From assembly GCA_002898915.1 (NCBI GenBank), contig BEHO01000044.1, forward strand, positions 1 to 7,622: DNA of 7,622 nt, given 5' to 3'. The notes below the pieces were generated by a model, which saw only the letters and a list, made by a program, of their open reading frames with translations, was not told the DNA's origin and ran no database searches. This DNA is from a bacterium HR12. GTDB lineage: Bacteria > Actinomycetota > UBA4738 > HRBIN12. Both the position numbers and the translations under genes were made by a program. Below, in pieces: positions 1 through 5,619 of the stretch. How positions within the stretch are numbered: position 1 is the first letter of the stretch; the number at the start of each line of letters is the position of its first letter.

Positions 1-343
1 GGGGCAGCGTGATGTTCTCGGCGGCCGTGAGCGTGGGGATCAGGTTGAAGGCCTGGAACACGAAGCCGACCTTGTCCCGACGGAGCAGCGTGAGCTGCCG
101 CTCCGAGAGCGTGGTGAGGTCCACGTCGCCGAGGAAGACCCGACCGGCGGTCGGCGTATCGAGCCCGGCCATGCAGTGCAGCAGCGTGGACTTGCCGGAG
201 CCCGAGGGTCCCATGATCGCCGTGAACCGCCCAGCCTCGAAGGCGACCGTCACCCCGTCGAGCGCGCGGACGGCCGCGTGGCCCTCGCCGTAGACCTTCG
301 TGAGACCCTCGGCGCGCGCGGCGATCCCCTCGGCCGTCGACAC
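1..343 (-). CDS. ABC transporter ATP-binding protein, MacB/LolD-type (partial, N-terminal part)
   Basis: This is the ATPase subunit of an ABC transporter, truncated by the left window edge; 114 residues are visible. The Walker A motif GPSGSGKST lies at residues 45-53. The Q-loop glutamine is Q97, in VFQAFNLIPTLTAAENITLP at 95-114, a stretch characteristic of the MacB/LolD/FtsE-like group that pairs with FtsX-type permeases. The signature motif, Walker B and H-loop lie outside the window. The GTG at 341-343 is the only start codon between an in-frame upstream TGA and Walker A, and it places Walker A at the usual distance from the N-terminus. No good Shine-Dalgarno sequence precedes it. By family, the protein would act at the inner face of the membrane and power export or lipoprotein/efflux functions; the substrate is unknown. 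The permease would be expected further left. The family call is firm, the subfamily less so. Confidence 0.93.
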   Translation of the reverse strand, partial: MSTAEGIAARAEGLTKVYGEGHAAVRALDGVTVAFEAGRFTAIMGPSGSGKSTLLHCMAGLDTPTAGRVFLGDVDLTTLSERQLTLLRRDKVGFVFQAFNLIPTLTAAENITLP

Positions 344-614
344 GGCCGCGATGCTACGCGCGCGGAGGCGCGGTTGTCACCGGATGCATCCGCGCCGCGG
401 AGGCGTCGTCCCCCGTGGGCTCCTCCTGCATCGCGAGGCGCTGCTGCGGATCCTCCCTGGAGCGCTCGTGCGCCCCGGCGACGTCCTCCGCCGACGCACG
501 GCGCGGGTGGGCCCGATGACGAGCGGCAGCGGCGACACACCCGCCCTCGCCCGAGATCCTCTCGGCGGCGAGCTGGGCTGAGCTGGAGCACACGCCGAGC
601 GCCATCAGCTGGGG

Positions 615-689
615 TGGTGGGCGCGGCAGGTTTCGAACCTGCGACCTCTTGCGTGTGAAGCAAGCGCTCTCCCACTGAGCTACGCGCCC
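615..689 (-). tRNA. tRNA-Val(CAC)
   Basis: A complete cloverleaf reads on the minus strand. The acceptor stem is GGGCGCG/CGCGCCC, the D arm is GCTC-loop-GAGC, and the anticodon arm is CTTGC-TTCACAC-GCAAG with anticodon CAC, reading GUG valine codons. The T arm is GCAGG-TTCGAAA-CCTGC and the discriminator is A. The 3' CCA is encoded in the DNA (615-617), unlike the other three tRNAs in this window. The length is 75 nt including CCA. It is transcribed toward the ABC transporter gene. Confidence 0.97.
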
Positions 690-698
690 GCGCCCATG

Positions 699-707
699 AG
701 CCTAGCA
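699..707 (-). promoter_or_regulatory. Extended -10 promoter element of tRNA-Val(CAC)
   Basis: On the minus strand TGCTAGGCT fits an extended -10 box (TGnTAnnnT). It ends 9 nt before the tRNA 5' end, so transcription would start a few bases upstream of the mature tRNA. No convincing -35 is visible. The core CTAGGCT nearly matches the CTAGACT found at the same position before tRNA-Cys and tRNA-Gly. Confidence 0.5.
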
Positions 708-723
708 CCACGGGCCCGCCCTC

Positions 724-835
724 GGGGGTGCCCCCTGGACATAGCGACGGCGGCGCGTGCCCGCGTCGCGCCGCCGTCTGCGCCGAGCCGTAGGGCTCGG
801 ACTGCCGTAGTTTCGCACCTGCGACCAGAAGGTGC
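724..835. other. Hairpin-dense intergenic segment, unknown function
   Basis: Four perfect inverted repeats follow one another in about 110 bases. They are GGGGG-TG-CCCCC (724-735), a 12-bp stem at 746-757/767-778 with a 9-nt loop, CCGAGCC-GTAG-GGCTCGG (783-800), and GCACCT/AGGTGC (815-820/830-835). The segment lies between the stop of the MFS gene and tRNA-Val(CAC), both on the minus strand. The 12-bp stem could act as a terminator for the dehydrogenase-MFS unit, although it has no T tract. The whole could also be a structured RNA. The rest of 690-966 shows nothing I can name apart from the tRNA box and a small CCGGA-GTCA-TCCGG hairpin at 891-904. Confidence 0.45.
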
Positions 836-966
836 AAGATTCCACTCCGACGCAACCCCCTCGCGAACCGGGCCGGGAGGGGCATCCCATCCGGAGTCAT
901 CCGGGGAGCCGTGCGCCGCCCGGGAGGCCACGGGGTCGGCTCGCCGCCCTCGATCCCCCGGTCCCG

Positions 967-2262
967 CTAGCGTCCCGGCTCCTCGTCGCGGTGAGCGGGG
1001 CGCCCGGCCGCGCGCGCCTCCGGAAGGAGCAGGACGACCGGGACGGCGAGGCCCTCGGCCAGGGCCACGAGCGACAGCCCCGACGCGAGGCTCCCGGTGA
1101 GGGCCGACAAGGCCCCCGTGAGACCCGGGGCGATGGTGGCCCCGACCAGCCCCGCCGTCCTCGTCACCGCGGCCACCCGCCCCCTGAGCGCCGGCGGGAA
1201 GGGCTCGGCGGTGAGGGCGGAGACGAGGGGGGTCGACCCCGTGAGGCCGAAGATCACGAGGCCCAGCCCCACCGTCCGGGTCCAGGTCCCGTCCGCCGGC
1301 ACCCCGATCAGACCCGCGAGCGCGGCCAGGCCGAGGAACGCGACCGCCGCCGGCCGTCGTCCGACGCGGTCCGCGAGCCGACCGGCAACGAAGAACCCAC
1401 TCACCCCTCCGACCCAGAGCGCGAGCTGCGCTGGATGGAGCGTCGTCACCCGGATCCCCCACTCCCGCAGGACCAGGAGCGTGGCGAAGGCCGTGAGCGC
1501 CGTGGGATACACGGACGACAGGAGGGACAGGGTCGCCGCCGCCGCGACCGTCCGGGGTCGGACGCCAGCGTCGGCGAGGGCCACCCGGAGGTCGCCGAGC
1601 CGGCCCCGAGCCGGCCTCGACGGATCGGGCGCCGTGGCCCGGCCGGGCATCCCGCGCCCCGGCAGCGTCTCGGGCAGACGCCGCCTCGCGATCGCGACGA
1701 CGGCGAGCGGCACCGCCCCGACCGCGAAGAGCACCCGCCACGAGAGACCCAGCGACTCGACCGCCAGGAACGCCGCCCCGGCCGTCGCCATCCCGAAGGC
1801 CGACATCGAGGTGAGGAGCCCGAGCGCCCGCCCCCTCCGGGACGCCGGGACCAGGTCCACGACGGCGATGGTGGCGAGGGCGTACTCCGTGCCGAGGAGG
1901 GCGCGCGCGACGAACTGGAACGCGATGAGCTCCGCCACGCCGTTGGATGCGGCGGTGGCCACCGTGGCCACCGTGTATCCCACAATCGTCCAGAGGAGCA
2001 TCGGGCGGCGCCCCACCCGGTCGGCGAGGGGGAGCAGCACGAGGAGCCCGAAGGAACCGGCCTGGATCGCCGAGACGGCGAACCCCGCGCGGGAGGTCGT
2101 CAGGCCCATGTCCGCTGCGATGAGCGGCAGGGAGAGCCCGAGGACGAGCTCGTCGTACCCCTGGAAGAACGTCGCCGGGCACAGCAGCAGGAGCGCTCGC
2201 GTGGCGAGGTCGGCCCGCTCCCCGCTAACCGCCGGGCGCGACGAGGACCTTGACGCCCCCAT
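967..2262 (-). CDS. MFS transporter, resembling the aromatic-acid/sugar-porter type
   Basis: A 431-residue integral membrane transporter of the major facilitator superfamily. Hydrophobic segments run from about residue 22 to 415, in two halves joined by a basic, proline-rich loop at about 193-235. The signature between TM2 and TM3, LADRVGRRP, occurs identically in both halves (79-87 and 296-304), as expected from the internal duplication of MFS proteins. TM1 contains FFQGYDELVLG (32-42), similar to the DGYD motif in TM1 of aromatic acid:H+ symporters. SRRGRALGL (141-149) matches the loop after TM4. The ATG at 2260-2262 overlaps the end of the upstream dehydrogenase gene by 38 bp. I see no other usable start codon before TM1, which suggests translational coupling. 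The likely role is proton-driven uptake of a small organic substrate, or its efflux, linked to the neighbouring dehydrogenase. The substrate is unknown. Confidence 0.9.
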   Translation of the reverse strand: MGASRSSSRPAVSGERADLATRALLLLCPATFFQGYDELVLGLSLPLIAADMGLTTSRAGFAVSAIQAGSFGLLVLLPLADRVGRRPMLLWTIVGYTVATVATAASNGVAELIAFQFVARALLGTEYALATIAVVDLVPASRRGRALGLLTSMSAFGMATAGAAFLAVESLGLSWRVLFAVGAVPLAVVAIARRRLPETLPGRGMPGRATAPDPSRPARGRLGDLRVALADAGVRPRTVAAAATLSLLSSVYPTALTAFATLLVLREWGIRVTTLHPAQLALWVGGVSGFFVAGRLADRVGRRPAAVAFLGLAALAGLIGVPADGTWTRTVGLGLVIFGLTGSTPLVSALTAEPFPPALRGRVAAVTRTAGLVGATIAPGLTGALSALTGSLASGLSLVALAEGLAVPVVLLLPEARAAGRPAHRDEEPGR

Positions 2263-3217
2263 GTCCGGACGCGAGCCCCTCGAGCGCCTCCCCCGCGCGG
2301 TCCAGCGGGACCACCCCGGTGATCACCCGGGTCACGTCCCGCCGGTGACGCAGGAGCTCCAGCGCCCGACGCATCGAGCCGATGGACGGACCGGCGATCG
2401 AGAACGCCCGCTGCTCGCGCACCGTCATCCTGAGCAGCAGCACGGGACCGGTCGGCACCCCGATCACGCCGACCGTCCCCCGGGGACCGCACACCTCGAA
2501 CACCTGCTGGAGCGACGCCGGCACCCCCGCGCACTCGAAGACGCGGCGCGCTCCCCGAGGATCCAGCCCGAAAGCGGCCTCGGCCGGATCCTCCCGCGTG
2601 GGGTCGAGGACCGCCTCGCAGCCGAGCTCGAGGCCGAGCCGCCGGCGCTCGGCCCTCGGATCGCCGCCCAGCACGCGACATCCCCGCTCGGAGAGGACGG
2701 CCGCCACGAGCGACCCGATCGACCCGAGACCGCTCACGTAGGTGAGCTCACCGGGCTCCGCCCCGGAGCTCTCCACCGCCCGGATCGCCACGCCGAGGGG
2801 CTCGGCGAGTGCGGCGGCGCGGTCGTCCACCTCCTCCGGGACCCGGATCAGGTTCCCGGCCGGGTAGCAGACCAGCTCGGCGAGACCGCCCGACCAGCGT
2901 CGGCGGGGCGGCGAGAGGCAGAGCGAGGGCTCCCCGTCCCGGCACCACAGGCACCACCCGCAGCCGACCGCCGGGTACGGCACCACCCGGTCCCCGGGGG
3001 CGAAGCCACCGGCGGGGTCACGGTCGACCACCGCCGAGATCTCGTGGCCCAGGACCGTCGTCGGCCCCGCCAGGGCTCCCGTCGTGTAGAGCAGCCGGTC
3101 GGAACCACAGAGGCCGCAGTAGCGGACGCGCAGGCGGACCTGTCCGTCCTCGGGCTCGGGCGGGGGGACCTCCCGAACCTCGATCCGCCGAGCCCGCGTC
3201 AGGATCGCGGCGCGCAT
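2225..3217 (-). CDS. Zinc-dependent alcohol dehydrogenase, medium-chain (MDR) family
   Basis: A 330-residue medium-chain dehydrogenase/reductase predicted to oxidise an alcohol or reduce a carbonyl with NAD(P). The N-terminal GroES-like domain (about 1-145) has catalytic zinc ligands C37 (in CGLCGSD, 34-40) and H58 with E59 (GHE), plus E139. The structural-zinc cysteines C86, C89, C92 and C100 are all present. The Rossmann domain has GLGSIG at 163-168, and the acidic D186 after the second strand favours NAD over NADP. Length is close to the family norm of 330-350. The ATG at 3215-3217 gives the usual N-terminus (MRAAILTRARRIEVREVPPP); a GTG directly before it is an equal alternative. A GGGGAG sequence lies about 11 nt upstream. 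The 3' end overlaps the MFS gene, so the two form an operon, divergent from the ThDP-enzyme gene 76 bp away. It resembles the threonine/sorbitol dehydrogenase branch, but its substrate cannot be assigned. Confidence 0.93.
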   Translation of the reverse strand: MRAAILTRARRIEVREVPPPEPEDGQVRLRVRYCGLCGSDRLLYTTGALAGPTTVLGHEISAVVDRDPAGGFAPGDRVVPYPAVGCGWCLWCRDGEPSLCLSPPRRRWSGGLAELVCYPAGNLIRVPEEVDDRAAALAEPLGVAIRAVESSGAEPGELTYVSGLGSIGSLVAAVLSERGCRVLGGDPRAERRRLGLELGCEAVLDPTREDPAEAAFGLDPRGARRVFECAGVPASLQQVFEVCGPRGTVGVIGVPTGPVLLLRMTVREQRAFSIAGPSIGSMRRALELLRHRRDVTRVITGVVPLDRAGEALEGLASGHGGVKVLVAPGG

Positions 3218-3237
3218 CACCGGCCTCGCTCCCCGCC

Positions 3238-3259
3238 CCAGCGGATCCCCGGCCGCTGG
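3238..3259. promoter_or_regulatory. Inverted repeat, candidate operator in the divergent control region
   Basis: CCAGCGG and CCGCTGG form a perfect 7-bp inverted repeat separated by 8 bp (ATCCCCGG). It lies between the two divergent operons, 21 bp from the dehydrogenase start and just upstream of the paired -10 boxes. The position and the spacing of about one helical turn between half-site centres suit a dimeric repressor or activator. No regulator gene is in the window. Palindromes of this size can occur by chance at this GC content. Confidence 0.35.
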
Positions 3260-3275
3260 CGACGGACGGCCCGCC

Positions 3276-3285
3276 ATCCTACACT
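3276..3285. promoter_or_regulatory. Overlapping divergent -10 elements
   Basis: The bases ATCCTACACT hold a plus-strand -10-like box TACACT (3280-3285) and a minus-strand box TAGGAT (3281-3276), sharing two bases. The plus start site would fall 1-3 bases before the ATG at 3294, implying a nearly leaderless mRNA for the ThDP-enzyme gene. That agrees with its lack of a Shine-Dalgarno sequence. The minus start would leave about 50 nt of leader before the dehydrogenase. Neither has a good -35 sequence. This is the only AT-rich spot in the 76-bp gap. Confidence 0.4.
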
Positions 3286-3293
3286 CGGCGGCG

Positions 3294-4925
3294 ATGACCC
3301 ACGGCAGCACCGCCGCGACCCTCGCGGCGCGCGCGCTCCGGGACGCTGGCGTCCGGGTGCTGTTCGCACTCCCGGGCGAGCACATCGACCCGCTCCTCGA
3401 CGCCGCCACCACGCAGGGACTCCGCGTGATCACCACGCGCCACGAGGAGGCCGCCGTGCTCGCGGCCGAAGGCTGGGCCCTCGCCACGGCCGAGCCGGGC
3501 GTCGCCGCGGTCACCGCGGGGCCCGGCCTCGCCAACGCGCTTCCGGGGATCATCGAAGCCCAGGCGGCCGGCGCTCCGGTGGTCGTCATCGCCGGGCGAA
3601 CGGCGATCGCGCAGCGGGGTCGCGGCGCGGTCCAGGACCTGGATCAACTCGCGCTCGTCGCCGCGACGACGAAGTGGCGCGCCGAGTGCCTCCTCCCGGC
3701 CCGCGCCCCCACGGCGATCCGCGAGGCCCTGCACCATGCCTGCGTCGGGGCGCCGGGCGTCGCGTACCTCGAGATCCCCCTCGACGTCCTGTCGGCCGAT
3801 GCGGCCGCCGACGCGCCCGAGCACCCCACCGGCCACCCCCAACCGCCGGTCCGCGCCGTCCCCCCCGAGGAGCTCCTCGCCCAGGCGGTCGAGCTCCTCA
3901 GCTCGGCCGAGCGGCCGGTGGTGCTCGCGGGATCCGGCGCCTTCTTCTCCCGGGCCGCCGACGCGCTCCGCTCCTTCGCGGAGCGCACCGGGATCCCCGT
4001 GGTCACGACGAGCGCGGCGCGCGGTCTCCTCGACGACGAACATCCGCGCTGCCTCGGCGGGCTCGTCCACGGGGGCATCGCCCTCGCGTCTGCCGACGCC
4101 TGCCTCGTGCTCGGCTCCAGGTTCAACGCGAACCTCCTGTACGGGGGGCCCCCGCTCTTCCCGGCCGAGCAGCGGATCGTGCAGGTGGACGTGCGTCCCG
4201 AGCACCTCGGGGGCCCCCGCCGGCCGGATCTCGCCCTCGCGGGGGACGTGGCCGCCACCCTCGAGGCCCTGACGGCACGCTGGACGCGCCCGGCCAGCGT
4301 CCTGGACCCGTGGTGCGAGCACGCGCGGCGAGGGGTCGCCGCCTCCCGAGCCAGCTGGAACCGGGAGGCCGAGGGTCCCGCCGAAGGCCTCCACCCCGGC
4401 CGGGTGGCCCGCGACCTCGCCTCCTTCGCGGAGGCCAGGGGTCCCCACACGTTCGTGTCCGACGGGGGCGACAGCGTCGTGTGGGGGATCGCGATGTCCC
4501 GGGCCCACCGTCCAGGCACGAACCTCATGATCGGTTCCGCCATGGGCACCCTCGGCGTGGGCCTGCCGTTCGCCCTCGCGGCCCGGGCGGCGCGCCCCTC
4601 GGGGCCCGTCTACCTGTGCACGGGTGACGGTGCCCTCGGCATGACCGCCATGGAGCTCGAGACCGCCGCCCGACACCGTCTCGGTGTCCTCGTGGTGGTG
4701 GCGAACAACGGACCCTGGCGGGAGCCGTCGCCCATCCGCCACGACGAGCTCGCCCGGGCCGTGGGCGGCCACGGCGAACGGGTCGAGACGCCCGAGCAGC
4801 TCGCGCCGGCCCTGGAGCGGGCGGCACGGGCGGCGCGGGACGGGCCGGCGGTGGTCGACGCCGTCGTGGACCCCTCGGTCGTGAGCTCCTTCATGCGGCA
4901 CGCGAGCTCCCTCGGACTGATGTGA
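3294..4925 (+). CDS. ThDP-dependent enzyme, benzaldehyde lyase / 2-hydroxyacyl-CoA lyase-like
   Basis: A 543-residue thiamine-diphosphate enzyme with the usual three domains: N-terminal pyrimidine-binding (about 1-165), central (about 190-325) and C-terminal diphosphate-binding (about 380-530). The catalytic glutamate is E51 in TTRHEEAA. The Mg/ThDP motif runs from GDG (444-446) to NN (471-472). Near the start, GEHID (28-32) and Q114 in VQDLDQ match, as I recall the family, the active-site His29 and Gln113 of benzaldehyde lyase, although its second histidine is a proline here (P27). DGGD (390-393) and NNGPW (471-475) recall 2-hydroxyacyl-CoA lyase. Acetolactate synthase is less likely. By family it would cleave or form a C-C bond next to a carbonyl and release an aldehyde. 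The segment after NN is about 20 residues shorter than in relatives. No Shine-Dalgarno sequence is visible. It is followed immediately by the SCP2-like gene. Confidence 0.85.
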   Translation: MTHGSTAATLAARALRDAGVRVLFALPGEHIDPLLDAATTQGLRVITTRHEEAAVLAAEGWALATAEPGVAAVTAGPGLANALPGIIEAQAAGAPVVVIAGRTAIAQRGRGAVQDLDQLALVAATTKWRAECLLPARAPTAIREALHHACVGAPGVAYLEIPLDVLSADAAADAPEHPTGHPQPPVRAVPPEELLAQAVELLSSAERPVVLAGSGAFFSRAADALRSFAERTGIPVVTTSAARGLLDDEHPRCLGGLVHGGIALASADACLVLGSRFNANLLYGGPPLFPAEQRIVQVDVRPEHLGGPRRPDLALAGDVAATLEALTARWTRPASVLDPWCEHARRGVAASRASWNREAEGPAEGLHPGRVARDLASFAEARGPHTFVSDGGDSVVWGIAMSRAHRPGTNLMIGSAMGTLGVGLPFALAARAARPSGPVYLCTGDGALGMTAMELETAARHRLGVLVVVANNGPWREPSPIRHDELARAVGGHGERVETPEQLAPALERAARAARDGPAVVDAVVDPSVVSSFMRHASSLGLM

Positions 4926-4935
4926 CGGCGGGTGA

Positions 4936-4940
4936 GGAGG
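4936..4940 (+). promoter_or_regulatory. Ribosome binding site deciding the SCP2-like gene start
   Basis: GGAGG, within GAGGAGG at 4934-4940, lies 8 nt before the GTG at 4949. This is the strongest Shine-Dalgarno match I noticed in the window. It favours GTG 4949 over the GTG at 4922, which overlaps the preceding stop codon. Confidence 0.7.
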
Positions 4941-4948
4941 TGACGACG

Positions 4949-5335
4949 GTGGCGGTACGGTTCCTCTCACCGGAGTGGGCCGAGGCCTTCAAGGCGGCCC
5001 TCAACGCGGACCCGGCCTTCCGCGAGGGGATCGCCGGCCAACGGGTCCGGCTCCAGAACGTCATCACGGACGTGGACGGCGGCGAGGTGCGTTACTGGGT
5101 CCGCGTCGAGGATGGGGTCGTCGACCTCGGGCTGGGCGACATCGAGGCGCCCGACGCCGTGGTGACCCAGAGCTACGCGACGGCCGTCGCCATCGCGAAG
5201 GGAGAGCTCGAGCAGGTCAGCGCGTTCATGACGGGGAAGCTCCGGGTCTCGGGTGACCTGATCGCCCTCATGGGGCTGCAGGGGCCCTTCGCCTCGTTCC
5301 CCGAGATCATGGCCTCCCTCGACGTGGAGTACTGA
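4949..5335 (+). CDS. SCP2 sterol-binding domain protein
   Basis: A small single-domain protein of 128 residues resembling the SCP2 (sterol carrier protein 2) fold, which forms a hydrophobic tunnel for lipids or acyl-CoA. Diagnostic features are the N-terminal FLSPEWAEAFKAALNADPAF (5-24), alternating strands to about 75, then YATAVAIAKGELEQVSAFMTGKLRVSGDL (76-104). The GEL...MTGKL.V.GD pattern is the typical C-terminal SCP2 signature. The C-terminus is a little longer than usual (LQGPFASFPEIMASLDVEY). No signal peptide or membrane segment is visible, so it should be cytosolic. The GTG at 4949 is chosen for its strong upstream GGAGG; an in-frame GTG at 4922 would add 9 residues and overlap the ThDP-enzyme stop by 4 bases. 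Either way the two genes are tightly coupled, suggesting it serves that enzyme, perhaps by presenting a hydrophobic or CoA-linked substrate. That role is inference. Confidence 0.85.
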   Translation: MAVRFLSPEWAEAFKAALNADPAFREGIAGQRVRLQNVITDVDGGEVRYWVRVEDGVVDLGLGDIEAPDAVVTQSYATAVAIAKGELEQVSAFMTGKLRVSGDLIALMGLQGPFASFPEIMASLDVEY

Positions 5336-5410
5336 CCCGCGGGAGGTACCGGCGACGGGCCGCGCAGGACGGTCGCACACCACTCGGAGAAGGACCGGAC
5401 CTGCGGTTCG

Positions 5411-5482
5411 TGGGCGCTAGAGGATTTGAACCTCTGACCTCTTCCTCGTCAAGGAAGCGCTCTCCCCCTGAGCTAAGCGCCC
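5411..5482 (-). tRNA. tRNA-Val(GAC)
   Basis: A 72-nt cloverleaf on the minus strand. The acceptor stem is GGGCGCT/AGCGCCC, the D arm GCTC/GAGC, and the anticodon arm CTTCC-TTGACGA-GGAAG with anticodon GAC (valine). The T arm is AGAGG-TTCAAAT-CCTCT and the discriminator is A. CCA is not encoded. It is third in the Gly-Cys-Val run and converges with the SCP2-like gene, leaving a 75-bp gap in which I see no clear terminator. Confidence 0.97.
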
Positions 5483-5491
5483 ATCACGCCC

Positions 5492-5509
5492 CGGATGGTA
5501 CCCCATCCG
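5492..5509. repeat. Hairpin between tRNA-Cys and tRNA-Val(GAC)
   Basis: CGGATGG-TACC-CCATCCG is a perfect 7-bp stem with a 4-nt loop, ending 10 bases from the 5' end of tRNA-Val(GAC). It could be a processing signal in a joint tRNA transcript. It also contains a TACCAT sequence on the minus strand (5500-5495) that could serve as a weak -10 box. Confidence 0.4.
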
Positions 5510-5521
5510 CGGCGGTTCTCG

Positions 5522-5592
5522 AGGCGGGGACCGGAATCGAACCGGTGTACAGGGTTTTGCAGACCCTTGCCTGACCACTCGGCCACCCCGCC
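5522..5592 (-). tRNA. tRNA-Cys(GCA)
   Basis: A 71-nt cloverleaf on the minus strand. The acceptor stem is GGCGGGG/CCCCGCC and the anticodon arm AGGGT-CTGCAAA-ACCCT with anticodon GCA. The T arm is ACCGG-TTCGATT-CCGGT. The discriminator is U, the identity base expected for tRNA-Cys. The D stem has 3 bp and the variable loop 4 nt. CCA is not encoded. I see only one candidate for this amino acid in the window. Confidence 0.97.
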
Positions 5593-5600
5593 GCAGCTCC

Positions 5601-5606
5601 AGTCTA
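5601..5606 (-). promoter_or_regulatory. -10-like box before tRNA-Cys
   Basis: TAGACT (in CTAGACT) lies 8 nt before the tRNA-Cys 5' end, the same sequence and nearly the same spacing as the box before tRNA-Gly. There is no recognisable -35; that position falls within the 5620-5644 hairpin. It may be a secondary promoter or a relic of single-gene transcription. Confidence 0.4.
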
Positions 5607-5619
5607 GCCTGGGCACGCG

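Noticed and set aside
354..605. Possible 83-codon gene on the minus strand ending 10 bases before the ABC transporter start
   Set aside because: The spacing and mostly G/C third positions are suggestive, but the start abuts the tRNA-Val end with no ribosome binding site, the product is hydrophilic and matches nothing I know, and codon ends are less GC-biased than in the real genes. The 344-614 gap is better read as leader or promoter sequence.
250..900. Minus-strand open frame crossing the tRNA-Val(CAC) gene
   Set aside because: Its middle (SSVGERLLHTQEVAGSKPA) is the translation of the tRNA itself, a common artefact.
832..2253. Long plus-strand open frame opposite the MFS gene
   Set aside because: The product is a low-complexity Arg/Glu/Pro/Gly string that mirrors the MFS codons; no family resemblance and no Shine-Dalgarno sequence.
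1097..4627. Very long open frame (over 1100 codons) on the plus strand
   Set aside because: It runs antisense to the MFS and dehydrogenase genes and out of frame through the ThDP-enzyme gene, all of which have clear family motifs. Its product is Arg/Pro/Gly-rich with no domain; such frames arise from the shortage of stop codons at high GC.
4922..4948. Upstream GTG start for the SCP2-like gene overlapping the ThDP-enzyme stop
   Set aside because: Possible by coupling, but the GTG at 4949 has an ideal GGAGG 8 nt upstream and gives the normal family N-terminus.
3279..4970. Long minus-strand open frame opposite the ThDP-enzyme gene
   Set aside because: It mirrors the real gene's codons, is rich in Gly/Arg/Glu/His, and would extend antisense into the SCP2-like gene.
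5336..5410. Search for a terminator between the SCP2-like gene and tRNA-Val(GAC)
   Set aside because: Only a short CCCGCGGG palindrome and no T tract; not enough to call a terminator on either strand.
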